A DNA stretch of 64,000 nt. Origin: Pseudovibrio japonicus. Its GTDB lineage: Bacteria; Pseudomonadota; Alphaproteobacteria; Rhizobiales; Stappiaceae. The position numbers were made by a program, and so were the translations under genes. Where the stretch lies: positions 496,001-560,000 of the forward strand of contig NZ_BMXE01000003.1 of assembly GCF_014651595.1 (NCBI RefSeq). The letters are read 5' to 3'. Under the pieces are notes generated by a model, which made no database searches, was not told the origin of the DNA, and saw nothing but the letters and a program-made list of their open reading frames with translations. Of the stretch, positions 36,658 through 45,553 are shown piece by piece. Position 1 is the stretch's first letter, and every line of letters begins with the position of its first letter.

Positions 36658-39600
36658 ATGAATGTAAGTGTGCCACCAATCAGCTTACATGATAAATATA
36701 CAGCTGAAGAAGGCAATGTTTACCTGACCGGTATTCAAGCACTGGTGCGACTTGCTTTGGATCGCGGTCGATTGGATCGTGCTAATGATTTGAAAACAGG
36801 CGGTTTTATCTCCGGATACCGTGGTTCTCCGATCGCTGGCTACGACACGGAGCTTCAAAGATCACGTCAATATCTTGATCCGCTGGACATTCAGTTTCAA
36901 CCGGGAGTTAATGAGGAACTGGGCGCCACAGCGGTTTGGGGATCACAAAAAGTCAGACAGCACGGCAAAGGTTCTGCCTTTGATGGCGTCTATGGCATCT
37001 GGTACGGGAAGGCGCCGGGTGTGGATAGAGCTGGGGATGTGTTGCGTCAGGCAAATGCATCCGGAACCGACCCGAATGGCGGTGTTGTTGCTCTTGCGGG
37101 TGATGATCATCTGGCAAAATCTTCCATCTTGCCAGCGCAAAGCGAGTTTTTTTTCCAGCATGCGGAAATTCCGGTTCTGAACCCCGCTGACATTCAGGAA
37201 GTTCTGGATTTCGGTCAGCATGGGTTTGAGATGTCGCGCTACACAGGCCTGTGGAGTGCGTTGATCTGTCTTGCTGATACTATGGATGCATCCGGTGTTG
37301 TGTCTGCGGATCTGGCACGACATTCTTTCGTGCGTCCAGCGGCATTCGATCCGCGTAAGAATGCTGAGTTGAACCGGGTCTTGCTGCTTGGCAATCGCCT
37401 GGAGACCGAGCGTTTGCTGCGCGATATCCGTATGCCTGCTGTTCTGGCGTATGCGAAAGCGAATCGTCTGGACCATGTGGCCTATGGCGCGCAGAAGCCG
37501 CGAATCGGTATGGTTGCGACCGGTAAGGCTTTCCGCGACCTGTGTCAGGCACTGCGCCTGATGGGGATCACAGATCAGCGTGCAAAAGAGATTGGGCTTG
37601 CGGTTTATAAGGTGGGAATGCCTTATCCGCTGGAACCAACGGCGTTCTCAAGTTTCGCACGAGGTGTTGAAAAGATTCTGGTGGTTGAGCACAAACGTGC
37701 GTTCATGGAGCCACAGATCAAAGAGATCGCCTACAACTGGCCAAGTGATCAGCAACCACAGATTCTCGGCAAGAAAGATGCGCAGGGTGAGCCATTGTTC
37801 TCCGATGTGCTTGAGCTTTCTATTGATGAGATGATCCGCGTGATCATGAATTTCCTGCCTAAGGAATACGTCACCGATGAAATGCGGGCCGTTGCTGATT
37901 CCATGATGCGTCAGCAGATGTGGGCGCAGGGCAATGGTGAAACAGCGGCGCGCTCGCCTTACTTCTGTTCCGGTTGCCCGCATAACACCTCGACTGTTGT
38001 GCCGGAAGGGTCGCGGTCGATGCCGGGTATTGGGTGTCACGCCATGACCGAGATCAGTGGCCGCACAACCGATGGCCAGATTGCCATGGGCGGTGAAGGT
38101 ACGCTTTGGGTTGGTCAGGCGAACTTTGCCCGTGACAAGCACGTGTTTGCGAATATGGGGGATGGCACCTACTTCCACTCCGGTATCCTGTCGATCCGTC
38201 AGGCCGTGGCGGCGCGTGTGCCGATCACCTTCAAGATTCTTTATAATGACGCGGTTGCGATGACTGGCGGTCAGGAGATTGATGGTTCGCTTACAGTGCC
38301 TCAGCTGCTGAACCAGCTTCATGCGGAAGGCGTGAAGAAGGTTGTTCTTCTGAGCGAGAAGCCTGAGGAATATGCTGGCCGTCAGGATCTGGCCGTTTCT
38401 GAGCCGGTTCATCACCGCGATGATCTGATGAAAGTGCAGAACGAACTCAAGGAGTTCAACGGCGTTTCAGCGATTGTGTTTGATCAGACCTGTGCTGCGG
38501 AAAAACGTCGCCGCCGCAAGAAAGGGCTTTATCCAGACCCGGACCTGCGCGTGATGATCAATGACCGTGTCTGTGAGGGCTGTGGTGATTGTTCGGTTCA
38601 GTCGAACTGTCTTTCAGTTGAGCCACTTGCAACACCGTTTGGCGAAAAACGTCGGATCAACCAATCATCCTGTAACAAGGACTTCTCCTGTGTGAAGGGG
38701 TTCTGCCCGTCCTTTGTTTATGTGAAGGGCTCGAAGCTGCGTCAGGCAAAACCAGCTGATTTTGCGCTGGATGAGTTTGTGAAGGCGTTGCCGGAGGTTC
38801 AGCTACCATCGCTTGAAAGTACGCATAACCTTTTGGTTGCGGGTATTGGTGGCATGGGTGTTACGACCATCTCTGCCATTATTGCAATGGCGGCGCATAT
38901 TGATGGGATTAAAGCCTCAACGCTGGATATGACCGGACTTGCCCAGAAGTATGGACCTGTGACGTCTCATGTGCGTTTTGCGGCTGCAAGCGATACGATT
39001 GAGGGGCCACGTGTACCACCTGCACAACTGGATGTACTGATTGCGAGTGATATGCTGGTTGCCAGTAAAGCAGAGCAGCTGTCCCTTTATCACAAGAGCA
39101 GAACGCATGGGTTTGTGAACACAAACGTCACGCCGACCTCTGAGTTTGTGATGAAGCAGCAGCTTTCCTTTAATGAGCACAATATGAAGCAGACTCTGGA
39201 ACAGGGGACTGTGGATCTGCGTGCGCATGATCTGGCCAATATCGCAGAGAAGCTGCTTGGTGATTCTATCTACACCAACATGATGCTCATCGGGTTGGCC
39301 TATCAGGCGGGCACTTTGCCGATTACCGCTGAAGCTATTGAGCACGCGATCACATTGAACGGTGCTGCGGTCGAGAAGAATATCCATGCGTTTCAGGCTG
39401 GGCGTGTGCTTTATGGCAATCCTGATGCCATCTTCGGTGCTCTGCCACGCCGTGATGCAGTTAAGGCAATGACCCTTGATGAGAAGATAGACTTCTTCGC
39501 CAAGGAGCTGACTGCTTATCAGAATAAAACCTACGCCAATACCTATCTGGAGAAGATCTCCCAGATCAAAGCGCGGGATGAGGAGTTTGGTCCCGGTTCG

Positions 39601-40143
39601 CTGGAGCTGACGCACACTGCAGTTGAGATGCTTTATAAGGTGATGGCTTACAAAGACGAGTATGAAGTTGCCCGTCTTTATAGTGAGCCAGCGTTCCGTA
39701 AAAGCCTCGAAGCTCAGTTCGATGATCCGGGTGAGTTGGAGTTGTTGCTGGCGCCTCCATTCTTGCCAGGTAAGCCGGATCCAAAGACAGGCCGTCCTCA
39801 GAAGCGGGCGTTTGGTCCCTGGATCTTCAAGGCTTTCAATATGCTGGTTTCTCTTCGTGGCTTGCGTGGCACGGTGCTTGATCCGTTTGGATATGCGCAG
39901 GAGCGTAAAGACGAGCGTGCACTGCTCAAGCAGTACCATGATGATATCAGTCTGGCCTGCGGAAAACTGGGAACTGCAAATTATGGCTTGCTACGCGAGT
40001 TCCTTAATTTGCCCGACTCCATTCGTGGGTACGGTCCAATTAAGGATGAGAATCTGAAGCAGGCGCAGCTCAGACGTGAGGAATTGCTCGGGAGACTTGA
40101 GGAAGACCCTACGACAGTAACCTTCAAAGAGGCAGCTGAGTAA
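36658..40143 (+). CDS. Fused indolepyruvate:ferredoxin oxidoreductase family protein
   Basis: This 1161-residue enzyme oxidatively decarboxylates aryl- or branched 2-oxo acids to acyl-CoA with electron transfer to ferredoxin. The N-terminal part carries the alpha-type domains, a thiamin-diphosphate segment with GDGTYFHSG near residue 502, then two [4Fe-4S]-type motifs (CEGCGDCSVQSNC and CNKDFSCVKGFC, about 640-690), and a C-terminal gamma-type domain beginning IGGMGVTTISAI near 728. This single-chain form is common in alphaproteobacteria. Adjacent Lrp is the likely regulator. No ferredoxin gene is near. Confidence 0.93.
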   Translation: MNVSVPPISLHDKYTAEEGNVYLTGIQALVRLALDRGRLDRANDLKTGGFISGYRGSPIAGYDTELQRSRQYLDPLDIQFQPGVNEELGATAVWGSQKVRQHGKGSAFDGVYGIWYGKAPGVDRAGDVLRQANASGTDPNGGVVALAGDDHLAKSSILPAQSEFFFQHAEIPVLNPADIQEVLDFGQHGFEMSRYTGLWSALICLADTMDASGVVSADLARHSFVRPAAFDPRKNAELNRVLLLGNRLETERLLRDIRMPAVLAYAKANRLDHVAYGAQKPRIGMVATGKAFRDLCQALRLMGITDQRAKEIGLAVYKVGMPYPLEPTAFSSFARGVEKILVVEHKRAFMEPQIKEIAYNWPSDQQPQILGKKDAQGEPLFSDVLELSIDEMIRVIMNFLPKEYVTDEMRAVADSMMRQQMWAQGNGETAARSPYFCSGCPHNTSTVVPEGSRSMPGIGCHAMTEISGRTTDGQIAMGGEGTLWVGQANFARDKHVFANMGDGTYFHSGILSIRQAVAARVPITFKILYNDAVAMTGGQEIDGSLTVPQLLNQLHAEGVKKVVLLSEKPEEYAGRQDLAVSEPVHHRDDLMKVQNELKEFNGVSAIVFDQTCAAEKRRRRKKGLYPDPDLRVMINDRVCEGCGDCSVQSNCLSVEPLATPFGEKRRINQSSCNKDFSCVKGFCPSFVYVKGSKLRQAKPADFALDEFVKALPEVQLPSLESTHNLLVAGIGGMGVTTISAIIAMAAHIDGIKASTLDMTGLAQKYGPVTSHVRFAAASDTIEGPRVPPAQLDVLIASDMLVASKAEQLSLYHKSRTHGFVNTNVTPTSEFVMKQQLSFNEHNMKQTLEQGTVDLRAHDLANIAEKLLGDSIYTNMMLIGLAYQAGTLPITAEAIEHAITLNGAAVEKNIHAFQAGRVLYGNPDAIFGALPRRDAVKAMTLDEKIDFFAKELTAYQNKTYANTYLEKISQIKARDEEFGPGSLELTHTAVEMLYKVMAYKDEYEVARLYSEPAFRKSLEAQFDDPGELELLLAPPFLPGKPDPKTGRPQKRAFGPWIFKAFNMLVSLRGLRGTVLDPFGYAQERKDERALLKQYHDDISLACGKLGTANYGLLREFLNLPDSIRGYGPIKDENLKQAQLRREELLGRLEEDPTTVTFKEAAE

Positions 40144-40169
40144 GACCTGATTCTTTGCAGAAACCATAG

Positions 40170-40202
40170 AATGCCGGCCTCTTTGGGGTCGGCATTTTGT
40201 GT
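40170..40202 (+). terminator. Terminator of the indolepyruvate oxidoreductase gene
   Basis: AATGCCGGCC (40170-40179) pairs with GGTCGGCATT (40187-40196), followed by TTGTGTTT. Confidence 0.75.
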
Positions 40203-40309
40203 TTGGCATCACACTTATGCGGCTTAATCCCTGATTTGTGACTTTCTGGTGGCCGTGCGCGCAATTTTCCCGAAATTTGAACTTGCTTTTTTATAAGTCC
40301 CTCACTAAA

Positions 40310-40363
40310 ACCGACTGGACGGTACAAAAACCGACTGGACGGTACAAAAACCGACCAGACGGT
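40310..40363. promoter_or_regulatory. Array of 20-bp repeats, probable TetR operators
   Basis: Three near-identical units with ACCG-N6-CGGT dyads start at 40310, 40330 and 40350: two read ACCGACTGGACGGT, the third ACCGACCAGACGGT. The ten outer bases are self-complementary. A decayed fourth half (TCCGATCAGA) begins at 40370, exactly one period on. They lie 33-86 bp upstream of the TetR gene start, as expected for auto-regulation of TetR-MFP-RND. Confidence 0.8.
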
Positions 40364-40395
40364 ACAGGCTCCGATCAGAGGAGAAGGATACCAGC

Positions 40396-40965
40396 GTGGA
40401 AACAACAGCAGAACATATTCTGGATGCCGTCGAGCGTCTGGTTTGCCTCGAAGGAACCCGGAAGCTGACCATTGATGCGGTCGCTGCCGAGGCGGGCATG
40501 TCCAAAGGCGGCGTGCTTTATAATTTTCGAAGTAAGCATGAACTGTTGTTGGGTGTGATCCGCAGAGTTGTTTGTGATGTTCGCAAGAGAACCTACGCGC
40601 TGAGTGACAAGTTGAAAGAGCAAGGAGTGGCCTGCCCAATTTTGGCGGCGAGCTTCCAGATCTACAAGGACTATCGAGAGAAGACCGCTCCCAAAGCGTT
40701 GTTTGCTCTTGCGGCTCAGGAGCCTGAACTGGTCGCTGAATTTCAGGAGATGAGCACTGAGTTTGGCAAAGCGGTCAGTAACGAGATTAGTGATCCGGTT
40801 TTGGGGCACATGTGTTTGCTCATCATCGACGGGCTTTATTACCGCCAGGCTCTGGATATTGAAAACTACGGCACTGGCGAAATTGATGAACTTATTGATC
40901 GCGTGTTGGAAATCACCTCCCAGAATGCCCAGTACGCTAAATTGAACGCTGAAGCTGGAAACTAA
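40396..40965 (+). CDS. TetR-family regulator of the adjacent RND efflux operon
   Basis: This 189-residue regulator has the N-terminal TetR HTH (LTIDAVAAEAGMSKGGVLYNF, about 23-43, split) and a variable C-terminal ligand domain. The start is GTG at 40396 with GGAGAAGG about 10 nt upstream. Its stop codon is 7 bp before the membrane fusion protein gene, so the three genes TetR-MFP-RND form an operon. The upstream repeats are its likely operators. The ligand is unknown. Confidence 0.92.
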   Translation: METTAEHILDAVERLVCLEGTRKLTIDAVAAEAGMSKGGVLYNFRSKHELLLGVIRRVVCDVRKRTYALSDKLKEQGVACPILAASFQIYKDYREKTAPKALFALAAQEPELVAEFQEMSTEFGKAVSNEISDPVLGHMCLLIIDGLYYRQALDIENYGTGEIDELIDRVLEITSQNAQYAKLNAEAGN

Positions 40966-40971
40966 GGTAAA

Positions 40972-42063
40972 ATGCAGAAAATAAGCGGAAAAAGTAGAAT
41001 AGGGCGCTTGGGTGTACCTGTTTTTGTCGGGGCACTTGCTCTGCTGCTTGCAAGTTGTCAGGAAAAAGAAGTTGTTGAGGCAGCTGAAACAGTTGCGCCT
41101 CGCCCAGCTCGTGTCATGGTCGTTTCCGAGGTTGATGACCTCTTTACCCGTGACTTTACCGGCCGTGTTGATGCGGTTCAGACCGTGGATCTGGCATTCC
41201 GTGTCTCTGGTCAGCTTGTTGAACTGCCGGTGGTTGAAGGTCAGCGCATTGCAAAGGGTGACCTGATTGCAGCTCTCGACCCAACTGATTTTGAGAATGC
41301 GGTTCGCGAAGCTGAAGTGAACTATGAGCAGAAGAAGAAAGACCTGAAGCGTTATGAGACGCTGAAAAACAAGCAGGTCATTTCTGAAGGTGCATATGAT
41401 AACGCAAAGACTGCGTTCGACCTTGCTGCGGTTACCCTTGATAAAGCGCAGCAGAATTTGGGCTACACACGGATTGAGGCGCCTTACGATGCGATCGTAA
41501 CCTCTCGTCTGCTCGATAACTACACCATTATCAATGGCGGGACGAGCATTGCGCGTGTTCAGGACATGAGTGAAGTGCGCATCAATATCGATGTGCCTGA
41601 ACGGTTATTTGCTCAGGCAACTGAGACATCTGTTCTGAAGATGACTGCAGAGTTTCCTTCTCATCCGGGCAAAGTGTTTCCGCTGGAATATCGTGAACAC
41701 CGTACCGAAGCTGACAAGGTCGCTCAGACCTACCGCGTAACTTTGGCGGTAAAGGATGCTGCTGGGTACAACATCATTCCGGGCATGACTGCAAGTGTCA
41801 AAGTGAAGCTGAATGCTCTTGATGAAGCTCACAATACTGCGTTCTTCGTACCAACCTCCGCTGTTGGATCTTCACCAGACAAGACCCCTTACGTTTGGGT
41901 TGTTAATGAAGACGAGAAGCGTGTGGGTCGTCGCAAAGTCGAGCTGGGAACTGTGCTTGGAGCCTACATTCCAGTGCTCACTGGCCTCAATGACGGCGAA
42001 ATGATTGTTACAGCCGGTGTGAGCCATCTGAGCGAAAACCAGCAGATCGTACCTAAGCTGTAA
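40972..42063 (+). CDS. RND efflux membrane fusion lipoprotein
   Basis: This 363-residue periplasmic adaptor has a lipobox LLLASC with C29 as the probable lipidation site. The domains in order are barrel-lipoyl (FRVSGQLVELPVVEGQRIAK, about 79-98), a coiled-coil hairpin (about 115-165) and a membrane-proximal beta domain. It should link the RND pump to an outer-membrane channel. It sits 24 bp before the pump gene. No TolC-type gene is in the operon, so the channel is provided elsewhere. Confidence 0.93.
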   Translation: MQKISGKSRIGRLGVPVFVGALALLLASCQEKEVVEAAETVAPRPARVMVVSEVDDLFTRDFTGRVDAVQTVDLAFRVSGQLVELPVVEGQRIAKGDLIAALDPTDFENAVREAEVNYEQKKKDLKRYETLKNKQVISEGAYDNAKTAFDLAAVTLDKAQQNLGYTRIEAPYDAIVTSRLLDNYTIINGGTSIARVQDMSEVRINIDVPERLFAQATETSVLKMTAEFPSHPGKVFPLEYREHRTEADKVAQTYRVTLAVKDAAGYNIIPGMTASVKVKLNALDEAHNTAFFVPTSAVGSSPDKTPYVWVVNEDEKRVGRRKVELGTVLGAYIPVLTGLNDGEMIVTAGVSHLSENQQIVPKL

Positions 42064-42087
42064 GAGTAGCGTCTAGGAGTTATTGAA

Positions 42088-45000
42088 ATGGATATTGCAC
42101 GCTACTCAATTGAGAAGCCGGTCAATGTCTGGATGGTTGTTCTGATTGCTCTTTTAGGGGGCATTTGGGCTCTGGGCGGCATTGGTCGACTGGAAGATCC
42201 GGCATTTACCATTAAAGAAGCGCAGGTAATCACCTCCTATCCGGGTGCAAGCGCTGCAGAAGTTGAAGAGGAAGTCACTGAGCGGCTCGAGAGTGCCATT
42301 CAGCAGATGCCTCAGCTGAAACAGGTTCGTAGTACATCTGAACCGGGTCTTTCCCGTATTCAGGTGGAAATGAAAGACACATATGACGGCAGCGAGTTGC
42401 CTCAGGTGTGGGATGAGCTGCGCCGCAAAGTGCATGATGAAATTCCGCAGTTGCCAGCGGGTGTGCGTACTCCAATTGTGTACGACAGCTTTGGCGATGT
42501 GTTTGGCATGTACTATGCCTTAACGTCTGATGGATACTCCAACCGGGATATCCGCAAGACCGTTAAGGAACTGCGCCGCGAGCTGCTGACTGTCGATAAT
42601 GTTGCTAAGGTTTCTGTGCTTGGCTTGCCTGAGGACGAGATCGTCATTGCGATGGATCAGGACCGACTGGCACAGCTTGGTATTACCATTGCTGATGTGC
42701 AGAATGTTCTGAATGCAGAAAACGCAATTCAGGCAAACGGCACAACGGTTTCCGGCGACCTGCGCATTCGCATCTCGACTGTTTCTGCCTTTGACAGTTA
42801 CCGCAGCATTCAGAACCTAATGATCGGTAATCCGGGGTCCACGGCGATGGTTCGCCTTTCGGATGTGGCAACGCTTTCTGTTCAGGAGCCTGAGAACCCT
42901 AAGGTTCTTGTGCGTCATAACGGTCAGCGAGCGGTTACTTTGGGCGTTGCTGCGATTGAAGATACAAACGTGGTGGCTGTTGGTCAGGACGTTGAAGCTC
43001 ATCTGAATATGCTGCGTGCGAACCTGCCTGTTGGTATGGAAATTGTTCCTATCTACGAGCAGCACAAAGTGGTTGACGAGGCTGTTGGTTCCTTCGTGTG
43101 GAACCTTGTGATGTCGGTTTCCATCGTGATTGTGGTGCTTGGCATCTTCATGGGCTGGCGCGCTGCTGTTGTGGTTGGATCTGTCCTGCTGCTGACCGTG
43201 CTTTCCACGATCCTCCTGATGAAACTGGGCGGGATTGAGCTTGAGCGTATCTCGCTTGGTGCGCTGGTTATCGCCATGGGCATGTTGGTGGACAACGCGA
43301 TCGTTGTTGCCGAAGGAATGATGATCAACATGCAACGTGGTATGCGGCCGATCAAAGCAGCGTCGACCGTTGTTGAGCAGACCAAGTGGCCGCTGCTGGG
43401 CGCAACCGTTATCGGGATCATGGCGTTCTCTGGTATCGGTCTTTCCAGTGACAGTACCGGTGAGTTCATGTTCTCGCTGTTTGCGGTTGTTGGTATTTCC
43501 CTGTTGATGTCCTGGTTGTTCGCGATCCTGGTTACACCGCTGTTTGGTAAGTACTTCTTCAAGATGGCTTCCATCTCCGGTGATGAGCATGATCCGTACC
43601 GTGGCTTCATGTACACCATGTTCCGCAAAACCTTGGTGCTGACCTTGAAGCTGCGCTGGCTGTCGCTGGTGGTTCTGATCGGTGTGACCGTTGTTTGCTT
43701 CTGGTCGTTCCAGTTTGTTGGAAACTCCTTCTTCCCGAACTCCGCGACCCCGCTGTTTTATGTGAACTACTGGCTGCCTCACGGTACCGATATTCACGCG
43801 ACTGCACGTGACATGGAGAAGCTGGAAAACGAGATCTTGTCTTTGCCGGGTGTTGTTTCAACCAATACCTTTATCGGTCAAGGCGCGACCCGCTTCATGC
43901 TGACTTACGCTTCGCAGGATGGTAGTGCCAACTATGGTCAGGTGATCGTTCGTACGGAAAATACGGATATCATTGATGATCTGGCAGTGAAGATCCGCGA
44001 ATTCGGTTTTGCCGAGTTGCCTCAGGGACAGGTGTACACGGAACGTCTGGTGTTTGGTCCTCCGTCCGGTGCTGATGTGCAGGCGCGTGTCTCTGGTCCG
44101 GATGCTGATGTTTTGCGTCAGATCTCCGAGGACATGATGGCGATCTTCAAGGATCCTCAGTATCGCTTGAGTGATGTGCGAACGGACTGGCGTGAGCGTG
44201 AGCTGGTGATGCAGCCGAAGTTCGATGAGCAGCGTGCGCGGATTGCCGGGATTACGCGTCAGGATCTGGCGACTGCGGTTCAGTTTACCTCTGATGGTAT
44301 CCGTACAGGTAGTTACCGTGATCTGGATGAAGACATTCCGATTATCGTGAAACGTCAGCGCGGAGAAGGCGAGACTGCGTCCGAAGCTCTTGTAAACACA
44401 CTGGTTTGGAGCTCTCAGCAGCGCAAGTACGTGCCGATCGATCAGGTCACATCCGGTGTTGCTACGGTGGCTGAAGATACTTTGATCCGTCGCCGGGACC
44501 GTGTGAAGACCATTAGTGTGCTTGGTGCGAGTGCGCCGGATGAGTTGGCGTCGGTTGCGCATGCTCGAATTCGTGGAGTTATTGAGGCTGTTCCGCTTCC
44601 TGATGGGTATTCCATGGAGTGGGGTGGTGAGTACGAAAACTCCAAGAATGCGAACGAGTCGCTGGGTACGAAGGTTCCTGTTACCTTCCTTGTGATGATT
44701 GTTATCTCCATCCTGCTGTTCTCTAAGGTGCGGGAACCACTCATCATCTGGCTGATTGTGCCGATGTCTATCAACGGTGTTGTGATCGGGCTGCTTGGAA
44801 CGGGCCTTCCGCTGGACTTCATGGCGATCCTTGGTGTGCTGTCCTTGTCGGGCATGCTGATCAAGAATGCGATCGTTCTGCTGGAGGAGATCGACCTGCA
44901 GCTGGAAGAAGGCGGAGATCGCTTTGATGCTGTTGTGCGTGCGAGTGTTTCTCGTTTGCGTCCGGTGTCTATGGCGGCGATCACGACGATCCTTGGTATG

Positions 45001-45225
45001 GCGCCGCTGATTGTTGATCCGATGTTCGCGAGTATGTCTGTCACCATTATGGGTGGTCTGGCGTTTGCGACGGTGCTGACACTGATTGCTGTTCCGCTGC
45101 TGTTCATCATCTTCTACCGGATCCGTCCGGGTGAGGGTGCTGGACAGGGCAAGGCGAAGAACTCCTTGAAAGAATTGGAAGATAATGCTTCTGATGGTCA
45201 CAAGGCTGAGCCGGAACCAGCCTAA
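42088..45225 (+). CDS. RND-type efflux permease
   Basis: This 1045-residue proton-driven inner-membrane pump has the RND plan: TM1 near 12-30, large periplasmic loops, and two TM blocks (about 335-530 and 860-1020). GALVIAMGMLVDNAIVVAEG in TM4 and the GMLIKNAIVLLEEID stretch in TM10 are typical of HAE-type transporters. Substrates may be drugs, solvents or host- or sponge-derived compounds, but sequence does not tell. It is followed by a very strong hairpin. Confidence 0.95.
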   Translation: MDIARYSIEKPVNVWMVVLIALLGGIWALGGIGRLEDPAFTIKEAQVITSYPGASAAEVEEEVTERLESAIQQMPQLKQVRSTSEPGLSRIQVEMKDTYDGSELPQVWDELRRKVHDEIPQLPAGVRTPIVYDSFGDVFGMYYALTSDGYSNRDIRKTVKELRRELLTVDNVAKVSVLGLPEDEIVIAMDQDRLAQLGITIADVQNVLNAENAIQANGTTVSGDLRIRISTVSAFDSYRSIQNLMIGNPGSTAMVRLSDVATLSVQEPENPKVLVRHNGQRAVTLGVAAIEDTNVVAVGQDVEAHLNMLRANLPVGMEIVPIYEQHKVVDEAVGSFVWNLVMSVSIVIVVLGIFMGWRAAVVVGSVLLLTVLSTILLMKLGGIELERISLGALVIAMGMLVDNAIVVAEGMMINMQRGMRPIKAASTVVEQTKWPLLGATVIGIMAFSGIGLSSDSTGEFMFSLFAVVGISLLMSWLFAILVTPLFGKYFFKMASISGDEHDPYRGFMYTMFRKTLVLTLKLRWLSLVVLIGVTVVCFWSFQFVGNSFFPNSATPLFYVNYWLPHGTDIHATARDMEKLENEILSLPGVVSTNTFIGQGATRFMLTYASQDGSANYGQVIVRTENTDIIDDLAVKIREFGFAELPQGQVYTERLVFGPPSGADVQARVSGPDADVLRQISEDMMAIFKDPQYRLSDVRTDWRERELVMQPKFDEQRARIAGITRQDLATAVQFTSDGIRTGSYRDLDEDIPIIVKRQRGEGETASEALVNTLVWSSQQRKYVPIDQVTSGVATVAEDTLIRRRDRVKTISVLGASAPDELASVAHARIRGVIEAVPLPDGYSMEWGGEYENSKNANESLGTKVPVTFLVMIVISILLFSKVREPLIIWLIVPMSINGVVIGLLGTGLPLDFMAILGVLSLSGMLIKNAIVLLEEIDLQLEEGGDRFDAVVRASVSRLRPVSMAAITTILGMAPLIVDPMFASMSVTIMGGLAFATVLTLIAVPLLFIIFYRIRPGEGAGQGKAKNSLKELEDNASDGHKAEPEPA

Positions 45226-45229
45226 GAAA

Positions 45230-45272
45230 AAGGCTCTCCCGGTTACATAAAACCGGGAGAGCCTTCTGGAAT
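45230..45272 (+). terminator. Strong 15-bp hairpin after the RND gene
   Basis: AAGGCTCTCCCGGTT (45230-45244) pairs with AACCGGGAGAGCCTT (45251-45265) around ACATAA. The following TCTGGAA is not T-rich, so it may be a terminator or an mRNA-stabilising structure. Confidence 0.7.
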
Positions 45273-45447
45273 AACAAAGGGCGGCGTATATTTACCGCAA
45301 CGCATCGTCCTTTGTTCCCCCGCGTCGCCTCTGATCCCAACACCGGAGGCGGCGCACCTTTTTTGCCAGTGGGCAAAACTTGATTGTCACCTGTTTTCCT
45401 TCAAGAAAACGGGCTCTTCATCCCAAAAAATACAGCGGAAATGTCAG

Positions 45448-45531
45448 TGTAGCTTACGGTTTGCGCTGATTTGCGCCGTTTTGCGTTATCCTGCGTTTTT
45501 TAGGTTTTTCTTGCGTTGTTTTGTAGCTTAC
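45448..45531. repeat. 10-bp-phased TTGCG array flanked by a 10-bp direct repeat
   Basis: TTGCG or CTGCG occurs at 45461, 45471, 45481, 45491 and again at 45511, exactly every 10 bp with one missed position. The array is bracketed by TGTAGCTTAC at 45448-45457 and at 45522-45531. I do not recognise this element. Confidence 0.7.
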
Positions 45532-45553
45532 CCGAACCAGTTGTATCTGCGAG

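Larger units (their letters stand above)
45226..45553. other. 328-bp convergent intergenic region with repeats
   Basis: This lies between the 3' ends of the RND pump and the P1 peptidase. It contains a strong hairpin at 45230-45265, an unexplained 10-bp-phased TTGCG array and flanking direct repeats (listed separately). No plausible gene is seen. Confidence 0.7.

Noticed and set aside
40307-40366. Possible CRISPR-like array before TetR
   Set aside because: The 20-bp units are contiguous, without spacers, and no cas genes are near; dyads fit TetR operators better.
43858-45201. Long antisense frame (447 codons) within the RND gene
   Set aside because: Compositional shadow of the RND gene, rich in Arg, His and Thr with no domain pattern.
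45230-45265. Long hairpin after the RND gene as the end of a transposon
   Set aside because: There is no transposase, no second copy and no target duplication at its ends; it is placed like an mRNA 3' structure.
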